This document shows positions 1-4,840 of a stretch of 5,327 bases of DNA, piece after piece. The translations under genes were made by a program, and so were the position numbers. The stretch is from Candidatus Woesearchaeota archaeon (GTDB lineage Archaea; Nanobdellota; Nanobdellia; SCGC-AAA011-G17; JAPLZO01), in NCBI GenBank assembly GCA_026394995.1, contig JAPLZO010000029.1, positions 1 through 5,327 of the forward strand, read 5' to 3'. Every line of letters starts with the position of its first letter. Within the stretch, counting starts at the first letter, position 1. A model generated the notes under the pieces. That model was not told the DNA's origin. It ran no database searches and saw nothing but the letters and a program-made list of their open reading frames with translations.

Positions 1-372
1 TTAAAAATATTAAAAAAAGAATATAAAATTGCATTGGTAACAAATTGTACCCATAAAGAATTAGAACCTTTGTTAAAGAATACAAAAATAGATAAAAAAA
101 TATTTGACGTTATAATTGGGCATGATGATGTTAAAAAAACAAAACCATATCCTGATGAAATTTTTAAAGCTGAAAAATTATTACATTTAAAAGCAGATTA
201 TCATGTTGGTGATTCTATTTATGATATAATTGCTGCAAAAAGAGCTCGAGTAAAATGTATTTCTGTTTTAACAGGAGTTTCTAGTAAAAATAGATTAAAA
301 AAATATAAACCTAACTATATCATAAAAAATGTAAGTTATTTACCCAAATTATTAAGAAATATTAATAAATAG
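1..372 (+). CDS. HAD-family hydrolase, phosphoglycolate-phosphatase-like (5'-truncated)
   Basis: This is the C-terminal 123 residues of a haloacid-dehalogenase superfamily phosphatase; the reading frame is open to the left edge, so the true start lies outside. Counting from the first codon, HAD motif II is LVTN with Thr14, motif III is the Lys48 of KTKPYP, and motif IV is GDSIYD with Asp71 and Asp75, the usual Mg2+ ligands. The spacing and the 'KPYPDEIFKAEKLL' and 'GDSIYDIIAAKRA' signatures fit subfamily IA, such as phosphoglycolate phosphatase or PpaX-like pyrophosphatase. The nucleophile motif DxDxT and the cap domain, roughly the first 90 residues, are missing only because of the window edge. 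It ends 31 nt before the RuBisCO gene and is probably cotranscribed with it, which makes removal of 2-phosphoglycolate an attractive role. HAD substrate prediction from sequence is weak, so other sugar-phosphate or nucleotide substrates are possible. Confidence 0.8.
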   Translation, partial: LKILKKEYKIALVTNCTHKELEPLLKNTKIDKKIFDVIIGHDDVKKTKPYPDEIFKAEKLLHLKADYHVGDSIYDIIAAKRARVKCISVLTGVSSKNRLKKYKPNYIIKNVSYLPKLLRNINK

Positions 373-394
373 GTGGGTATTATTAAAATAAAAA

Positions 395-399
395 GAGGT
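395..399 (+). promoter_or_regulatory. Ribosome-binding site of the RuBisCO gene
   Basis: GAGGT, complementary to the 3' end of archaeal 16S rRNA, lies 4 nt before the ATG at 404. It supports that start codon and shows the gene is translated from a leadered or polycistronic mRNA rather than a leaderless one. Confidence 0.6.
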
Positions 400-403
400 T
401 AAT

Positions 404-1657
404 ATGGATTATATAGATCTAAAATATAAACCAAATAAAGATGATTTAATTTGTGAATATTATATTGAACCTAATAATATCTCTATAAAAAAAGCTTGTA
501 ATGATATTGCTGCTGAAAGTTCTATTGGTACTTGGACTAATGTTAGTACTATGAATAAAAAGATTATGAAATTAAGAGCTAGGGTTTTTAGCATCAATGG
601 TAAATATATAAAAATTGCTTATCCTAGTGAATTATTTGAACTTGGTAATATGCCTGAGGTATTGTCTAGTGTAGCTGGAAATATTTTTGGAATGAAATCT
701 ATTAAAAATTTAAGATTAATGGATATTGAATTTCCTAAAAAAATTATAAATAGTTTTAAAGGGCCTAAATTTGGGATTAATGGAATAAGAAAAAATTTAG
801 GTGTAAAAAATAGACCATTATTAGGAACAATAATAAAACCAAAAATTGGTTTAGATTATAAAAATCATGCTAGAGTTGCTTATGAAGCATGGATTGGTGG
901 TTGTGATGTTGTTAAAGATGATGAGAACTTAAGTAATCAAAATTTTAATTTATTTAAAAAAAGAATTGTAGAAACTTTAAGATTAAAAGATAAAGCTGAA
1001 AAAGAAACTGGTGAAAAAAAAGCATATTTACCAAATATAACTGCTGAAACTAGTGAGATGGTTAAAAGAGGTGAATTTGTTAAAAAAAATCATGGTAATT
1101 ATTTAATGTTAGACATTATAACTCTTGGTTGGAGTTCTTTGCAAACTGTTAGAAATAAAGAGTTTAATTTACCTTTACATGCTCATAGAGCTGGACATGC
1201 AATTTTGACTAGGAATAAAAAACATGGTATTTCAATGTTAACAATAGCTAAAATAGCAAGATTAATTGGAGTGGATAGTTTACATATAGGAACGGCTATT
1301 GGTAAAATGGAAGGTTCTAAAAATGATATTGATGATATTGAAGAAGAAATTGAAAAAGAATTAGTTTTAGAAAATAAAAAAGAACATTTCTTAGAACAAA
1401 AATGGTATAATATAAAACCAATATTTGCTGTTTGTTCTGGTGGTTTGCATCCAAGATTAGTACCAAGATTAATAAAAATAATGGGCAACAATATTATAAT
1501 TCAAGCTGGTGGTGGGGTACATGGAAATAAATATGGTACTGTTGGAGGAGCAAAAGCAATGAAAGATGCTATAGAAGCTAGCATCAAAAATATTCCACTT
1601 TCAGAATATTCGAAAAATCATAAAGAATTAAAAAGTGCTTTAGAACAATGGAAATAA
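404..1657 (+). CDS. rbcL: Form III ribulose-1,5-bisphosphate carboxylase large subunit
   Basis: RuBisCO converts ribulose-1,5-bisphosphate, CO2 and water into two 3-phosphoglycerate. In archaea of this type it is the last step of AMP salvage rather than part of a Calvin cycle. The 417-residue protein has the N-terminal domain (about 1-130) and the catalytic TIM barrel (about 131-417). Residues equivalent to the spinach active site are present: Glu38, Thr43 and Trp44 (ESSIGTWT), Asn93, Lys145 and Lys147 (TIIKPKIG), the carbamylated Lys171 with Asp173 and Glu174 (KDDEN), His259, His261, Arg262 and His265 (HAHRAGH), His294, loop-6 Lys301 (GKMEG), Ser345 (SGG) and Gly369-Gly371. The start 'MDYIDLKYKPN' and the 'QAGGGVHG' motif recall the M. 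jannaschii enzyme (form III; subtype uncertain). No small-subunit gene is nearby, as expected for form III. The ATG has a ribosome-binding site, and the 3' end overlaps the next gene by 10 nt. Confidence 0.96.
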   Translation: MDYIDLKYKPNKDDLICEYYIEPNNISIKKACNDIAAESSIGTWTNVSTMNKKIMKLRARVFSINGKYIKIAYPSELFELGNMPEVLSSVAGNIFGMKSIKNLRLMDIEFPKKIINSFKGPKFGINGIRKNLGVKNRPLLGTIIKPKIGLDYKNHARVAYEAWIGGCDVVKDDENLSNQNFNLFKKRIVETLRLKDKAEKETGEKKAYLPNITAETSEMVKRGEFVKKNHGNYLMLDIITLGWSSLQTVRNKEFNLPLHAHRAGHAILTRNKKHGISMLTIAKIARLIGVDSLHIGTAIGKMEGSKNDIDDIEEEIEKELVLENKKEHFLEQKWYNIKPIFAVCSGGLHPRLVPRLIKIMGNNIIIQAGGGVHGNKYGTVGGAKAMKDAIEASIKNIPLSEYSKNHKELKSALEQWK

Positions 1658-2448
1658 AAAGATTAATATTTATTATAGCATTTTTATTATTTTTAATAAA
1701 TATAATCAATATTGTTCATGCTGATACAAATGAAACAAATTCAACTAATATTTCTATTTCTACTAACAAATTAAAGATTGGTGATTCGTCTGAATTTGAA
1801 GGCAAAATTGTAAAGGTAATAAGAATTAGTTCAGGTAGTGCAGTATTTGAAGTTGGTGGTGAAAAACAAGCAATTAAAGTGTATGAGGAGAAGCAAATAA
1901 ATGGAGTAAAAATATATGTAGATAATATATTTTATGTTGAAGAACCAGAAGATAGATTTGTTGAAATTTATGTATCTAAATTGTTTAGTACTCAATGTGG
2001 TAATGGTAACTGTGAGACTGGAGAAGATAAGAAAAACTGTTGTAAAGATTGTGGTTGTGCTTCTGGATACAAATGTGATGATAACTATTGTAGACTAATA
2101 AATACTGGTGAATGCTCAGACAATAAAGATTGTGATGATCATAATAGTACCACTTTAGATTTATGTACAGGAACTCCAAAAAAATGTGATCATAAAATTG
2201 TTACAGAATGTAAAAAGAATGAAGATTGTAATGATAACAATAATTGTACTAATGATGAATGTATAAGTAATACTTGTTATAATAAAAAAATAGATAATTG
2301 TAAACAAGAGGTTCAAACAGAAAAAGAGAATATAACTGGAAATAAAAGTGTGGAAAATAAAGAGGTTTTAAGCGAAAAAAAGCAAGGTTTTTTTGGTAGT
2401 ATGTTGACGTTTATTAAACAAAAACTATTTAAATTAGTAAATTTTTAA
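1648..2448 (+). CDS. Secreted cysteine-rich protein with two internal CxxxxxC repeats
   Basis: I do not recognise a named family for this 266-residue protein. Residues 1-25 form a typical Sec signal peptide (Lys4-Arg5, a hydrophobic core, and likely cleavage after Ala25 in VHA-DT). A short Asn/Thr/Ser-rich linker follows with sequons at Asn28, Asn31 and Asn34. Residues about 40-112 look like an all-beta domain, similar in style to archaeal S-layer-associated modules (inference). Residues 117-218 hold 18 cysteines: a CGNGNCETGED block of the kind I associate with DPANN surface proteins, then two repeats starting at Cys156 and Cys188 that resemble Dictyostelium CTDC-type repeats. A charged linker with sequons at Asn228 and Asn232 leads to a C-terminal amphipathic segment (247-266). 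The ATG overlaps the RuBisCO stop, suggesting coupled translation. A surface or secreted, disulfide-stabilised, possibly glycosylated binding protein is likely; its ligand is unknown. Confidence 0.8.
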   Translation: MEIKRLIFIIAFLLFLINIINIVHADTNETNSTNISISTNKLKIGDSSEFEGKIVKVIRISSGSAVFEVGGEKQAIKVYEEKQINGVKIYVDNIFYVEEPEDRFVEIYVSKLFSTQCGNGNCETGEDKKNCCKDCGCASGYKCDDNYCRLINTGECSDNKDCDDHNSTTLDLCTGTPKKCDHKIVTECKKNEDCNDNNNCTNDECISNTCYNKKIDNCKQEVQTEKENITGNKSVENKEVLSEKKQGFFGSMLTFIKQKLFKLVNF

Positions 2449-2458
2449 AGATTATATA

Positions 2459-2464
2459 GAGGTG
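2459..2464 (+). promoter_or_regulatory. Ribosome-binding site of first small anchored protein
   Basis: GAGGTG lies 9 nt before the ATG at 2474, in the 25-nt gap after the cysteine-rich protein gene. It is a good archaeal Shine-Dalgarno match and fixes the start. Confidence 0.65.
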
Positions 2465-2473
2465 TTCCTATAA

Positions 2474-2869
2474 ATGGATAAAAAAGAAAAAGAAATTATT
2501 CTTGGTGCTATTTTGATATTTGTTATAACTATATTCATGTTAAGTTTTGGTATTACAGGGCATAGTGTAAAATCTGGAGTAACTACTATTGAGCTAGATC
2601 CAACAATGGTTAGTTCTAATGATGAATTACAAATAACAATACAACCTGGTAAAGATGGAATACCAAATACATTATCATTTTATAGATTAGGAGATAATGG
2701 TTATACCTATGTTGGTCAAAGTGATAGCTTATGTGATAGTGTTAAATGCATGAATCCAACAACTTATTATTATATAATTCCTGAAAATTATGAACCTGGA
2801 GATTATTATGTACAAGTATTTGATTATTATTCAGAAGATTATATTAGGACTAAATTTTTGGTGAGCTAA
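2474..2869 (+). CDS. Membrane-anchored single-domain surface protein, tandem copy 1
   Basis: This 131-residue protein has no family name I can assign. A short Lys/Glu-rich cytoplasmic tip (1-7) is followed by a hydrophobic anchor (about 8-26) and the motif ITGH (27-30). The rest (about 36-131) is predicted to be one extracellular beta-sandwich of Ig/CARDB-like style: VTTIELDPTMV, then ELQITIQPGKDG, then a loop with Cys87 and Cys92 that could form a disulfide, then IIPENYEPGDYYVQVFDYYS and a final strand. The topology is inferred as N-in, C-out. It is the first of three adjacent paralogues with the same order of elements. The stop codon directly abuts the next ATG, and its last codons contain that gene's ribosome-binding site. 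A structural or adhesive role at the cell surface is a guess; no catalytic motif is visible. Confidence 0.75.
   Translation: MDKKEKEIILGAILIFVITIFMLSFGITGHSVKSGVTTIELDPTMVSSNDELQITIQPGKDGIPNTLSFYRLGDNGYTYVGQSDSLCDSVKCMNPTTYYYIIPENYEPGDYYVQVFDYYSEDYIRTKFLVS
2860..2864 (+). promoter_or_regulatory. Ribosome-binding site of tandem copy 2 inside copy 1
   Basis: GGTGA lies within the last codons of the preceding gene, 5 nt before the ATG at 2870. It selects this start and implies coupled translation of copies 1 and 2. Confidence 0.6.
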
Positions 2870-3316
2870 ATGTATGATGAGAAAAAAATTGTTATAGGTG
2901 CATTACTAATATTACTTATAACAATGGTATCATTTAATTTTTTAGGTGTTACTGGTTATAACATAAATGAAAATTCTAAAGTAACAAGAATAATAGTTAG
3001 TCCTACAGAAATAAAAGCTGGACAAGATTTAACTATTAATATTATTCCTGGAAAAAGTGGTGTAAATAGATATATGAATTTTTATGAAGGAACTATAAGA
3101 AAAGGTAAGAGTGGTGCTGTTTGTGTTAGCAGTTATAGATGCAGTGAACCTATAACAATTGTTTATCCCACATCAAGTTTATGGGAGCCTGGTAATTACT
3201 ATCTACAGGTATTTGATTATTATTCAGGTAATTATGTAAAGGCAGATTTTAAGGTTACATATCCTTATAATTTAAATCCAAAAGCTAGATTATATCCTTC
3301 ACAATATGAAAAATGA
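2870..3316 (+). CDS. Membrane-anchored single-domain surface protein, tandem copy 2
   Basis: This 148-residue paralogue of the preceding gene has the same plan: a charged tip (1-6), a hydrophobic anchor (about 7-26), VTGY (27-30), and one beta-rich domain (about 38-130). Matching elements are VTRIIVSPTEIKAGQDLTI, the PGKSG turn (60-64), a cysteine pair at Cys85 and Cys91, and WEPGNYYLQVFDYYSGNYV (105-123). The last block is nearly identical to copy 1 and includes an exact 19-nt DNA match (2816-2834 versus 3209-3227). It carries an extra Tyr/Pro-rich C-terminal tail (about 131-148) absent from copy 1. Its function is unknown. Conservation of the anchor and C-terminal strands, with a divergent middle loop around the cysteines, suggests a shared scaffold with a variable face. 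Confidence 0.75.
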   Translation: MYDEKKIVIGALLILLITMVSFNFLGVTGYNINENSKVTRIIVSPTEIKAGQDLTINIIPGKSGVNRYMNFYEGTIRKGKSGAVCVSSYRCSEPITIVYPTSSLWEPGNYYLQVFDYYSGNYVKADFKVTYPYNLNPKARLYPSQYEK

Positions 3317-3319
3317 GGT
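3315..3319 (+). promoter_or_regulatory. Ribosome-binding site of tandem copy 3 overlapping the stop of copy 2
   Basis: GAGGT overlaps the TGA stop of the preceding gene and lies 5 nt before the ATG at 3325, supporting that start and coupled translation. Confidence 0.6.
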
Positions 3320-3324
3320 AAAGA

Positions 3325-3744
3325 ATGAAAAATAAAAATATATTATTGGGAGCAGTATTAATATTATTAATAGCATTAGTTACATTTAATTTAGATATAA
3401 CTGGTAATGTTGCTACACCTTCAATAACAAAGATTACTGTAAGTCCAACAACTGTACAACAAGGTGATAAAATAACAATTACAGTAACTCCTGGAGAAAA
3501 AGGTGCTAGAAGAAACTTATATTTTATGGTTGGAAATTATAGAAGATCTATTAGTAATTTATTTTGTAAAGATGAGAGTAGGATGAGCAATAAATGTTTT
3601 AAATCAGAAACAATGACTTACATAATACCAGTTTCATGGAATGCAGATGTTTATAATGTTGCTGTTTATGATTGGGGTATAAAAGATTATGTAAGAGCAG
3701 ATTTTACTGTTACCCAGAATCCTAAATTTATACATATTAGGTAA
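3325..3744 (+). CDS. Membrane-anchored single-domain surface protein, tandem copy 3
   Basis: This 139-residue protein is the most divergent of the three tandem paralogues. It has a Lys/Asn tip (1-5), a hydrophobic anchor (about 6-24), ITGN (25-28), and a beta-rich domain (about 33-130). The domain shows ITKITVSPTTVQQGDKITI, then TPGEKG (55-60), a cysteine pair at Cys81 and Cys91 with a longer, more basic loop than in copies 1 and 2, and IIPVSWNADVYNVAVYDWG (100-118), which aligns with the EPG-YY-QVFDYYS block but has lost the EPG turn. The 'sPt.v..Gd.itItv.PG' pattern is typical of Ig-like or fibronectin-like extracellular modules in archaea. It is the last gene before an oligo-T stretch and is therefore probably the end of the transcription unit. 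Its function is unknown. Confidence 0.75.
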   Translation: MKNKNILLGAVLILLIALVTFNLDITGNVATPSITKITVSPTTVQQGDKITITVTPGEKGARRNLYFMVGNYRRSISNLFCKDESRMSNKCFKSETMTYIIPVSWNADVYNVAVYDWGIKDYVRADFTVTQNPKFIHIR

Positions 3745-3746
3745 AA

Positions 3747-3763
3747 TTTCTTTTTTAATTTTT
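3747..3763 (+). terminator. Oligo-T archaeal terminator
   Basis: Runs of three, six and five T residues, broken only by C and AA, begin 3 nt after the stop of tandem copy 3. Archaeal RNA polymerase terminates on such T-rich tracts without needing a hairpin, and none is obvious here. A new promoter follows directly, which fits a transcription boundary. The A+T-rich background lowers certainty. Confidence 0.5.
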
Positions 3764-3774
3764 GATTTAAGTAT

Positions 3775-3790
3775 CAAAAGGTTTATAAAT
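3775..3790 (+). promoter_or_regulatory. Archaeal BRE/TATA promoter for a leaderless mRNA
   Basis: CAAAAGG (BRE-like, TFB contact) is followed by TTTATAAAT (TATA box, 3782-3790). The centre of the box is about 26 nt before the ATG at 3812, the normal distance from TATA box to transcription start in archaea. Transcription should therefore begin at or within a base or two of the start codon, giving a leaderless mRNA; consistently, no Shine-Dalgarno sequence precedes that ATG. Confidence 0.75.
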
Positions 3791-3808
3791 ATAAATAAGA
3801 AATAATTT

Positions 3809-3830
3809 TATATGGCAAAAAAGAGGTTAT
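3809..3830 (+). repeat. 22-nt exact direct repeat, copy 1
   Basis: This stretch covers the start codon and first codons of the transporter gene (core ATGGCAAAAAAGAGG) and is identical over 22 nt to 4942-4963. Here it encodes the N-terminal MAKKRL. Whether the match has a function or is chance is unknown. Confidence 0.6.
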
Positions 3831-4840
3831 CATACTATGGAAAAGACTCTAAATATATTCTATGGGTTATATTTTTAGGCCTTGTTGTACTTGCATTTTT
3901 TTTGGTAAGGCAATATATTACAGCATTAATTGGAGCAGTAATATTAACATTTCTTTTTTATCCAGTTTATAAATTTATTAATAAATATTTAAAAAATAAA
4001 ACAATATCTTCAATTTTAACTACTATTCTAATATTATTAATTATGATTGTTCCCTTGATACTTACATTTAATTCTTTATTGAATGAATCTGTAAAATTTT
4101 TTTATAATGCGCCACAAATTAATTTAGGATTAATTGCTGATAAACTTTCTAAATATGTTGGTGGAACAATTGATGTTAATGCTTATTTAAAAGATTTGAT
4201 GAATAGATTATCAGTTTATGTTATTCAGAAAACATCTGACTTTTTATTTAGTATACCCACATTAATACTTGGTTTATTTATTATGTTTTTTACTATGTTT
4301 TATTTGTTTAAAGAAGGTGATGAAATAAGTAATAAAATTCTAAATGCTTTATCACTAAAAGAGCACCATAAAATAAAATTGTATAAAAATTTTGGTGATA
4401 CAATTTATGCTGTATTATATGGTGTTGTTCTTACAGCAATAGTTCAAGGTGCTATCGGAACCATAGGATTGTGGTATTTTAAAGTTAGTTCTCCTATAAC
4501 ATGGGGTATAGTAATGACTTTGCTTTCTATGATTCCATTTTTAGGAGCATATTTTGTGTGGTTGCCTGCTGCTATTATAAAAATATCAAGTGGTGATTTC
4601 TATAATGGATTTGGATTATTTTTGTATGGATTATTAATTGTAAGTACTATTGATAACATAATAAGACCTAAATTAATTGGAAGAAGAGCTCATATACATC
4701 CAATTTTAGTTTTAATTGGAATAATTGGAGGATTACAAGTATTTGGTTTAATTGGTATGGTTATTGGACCTTTGATATTATCTATTTTAATACTATTTAT
4801 TGAAACTTATTTAAGTGAAAAAAATGAAGTTAAAGGTTAA
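3812..4840 (+). CDS. AI-2E/PerM-family membrane transporter
   Basis: This 342-residue polytopic membrane protein belongs to the AI-2E transporter (PerM, formerly UPF0118) family, whose usual length is about 330-380. Hydrophobic segments lie near 16-32, 36-54, 67-88, 146-167, 198-222, 229-251, 264-280 and 297-333 (the last long enough for two). A soluble stretch (about 89-145) separates the third and fourth, as is usual in the family. Family signatures are SMIPFLGAYFVWLPA (239-253), IDNIIRPKLIG (280-290) and GGLQVFGLIGMVIGP (306-320). Studied members have been linked to autoinducer-2 export or to sodium/proton exchange, so the substrate cannot be deduced from sequence. The gene starts its own transcription unit with a leaderless-type promoter, and its end overlaps the AMP phosphorylase start by 17 nt in another frame, so the two are probably cotranscribed. 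Confidence 0.9.
   Translation: MAKKRLSYYGKDSKYILWVIFLGLVVLAFFLVRQYITALIGAVILTFLFYPVYKFINKYLKNKTISSILTTILILLIMIVPLILTFNSLLNESVKFFYNAPQINLGLIADKLSKYVGGTIDVNAYLKDLMNRLSVYVIQKTSDFLFSIPTLILGLFIMFFTMFYLFKEGDEISNKILNALSLKEHHKIKLYKNFGDTIYAVLYGVVLTAIVQGAIGTIGLWYFKVSSPITWGIVMTLLSMIPFLGAYFVWLPAAIIKISSGDFYNGFGLFLYGLLIVSTIDNIIRPKLIGRRAHIHPILVLIGIIGGLQVFGLIGMVIGPLILSILILFIETYLSEKNEVKG

Noticed and set aside
34..36. TTG as a possible start of the HAD-family gene
   Set aside because: The frame stays open and HAD-like upstream to base 1, the TTG falls inside the motif II strand (IALVTN), and starting there would discard the nucleophile domain.
1183..1491. Reverse-strand open frame of 102 codons
   Set aside because: It is wholly inside the RuBisCO gene, whose conserved active-site motifs cover the region; the reverse product has no recognisable features.
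1985..2179. Reverse-strand open frame of 64 codons
   Set aside because: It is antisense to the cysteine-rich repeats; the His/Tyr-rich composition is the expected shadow of Asp/Asn/Cys codons.
2426..2434. TATA-like TATTTAAAT that could start a separate transcript for the three paralogues
   Set aside because: There is no convincing BRE and such motifs are common at this base composition; the spacing is possible, but the evidence is too weak to call a promoter.
2474..3744. Three small genes as classical type IV pilins or archaellins
   Set aside because: They lack a clear prepilin peptidase site before the hydrophobic segment, and no assembly ATPase or platform gene is nearby.
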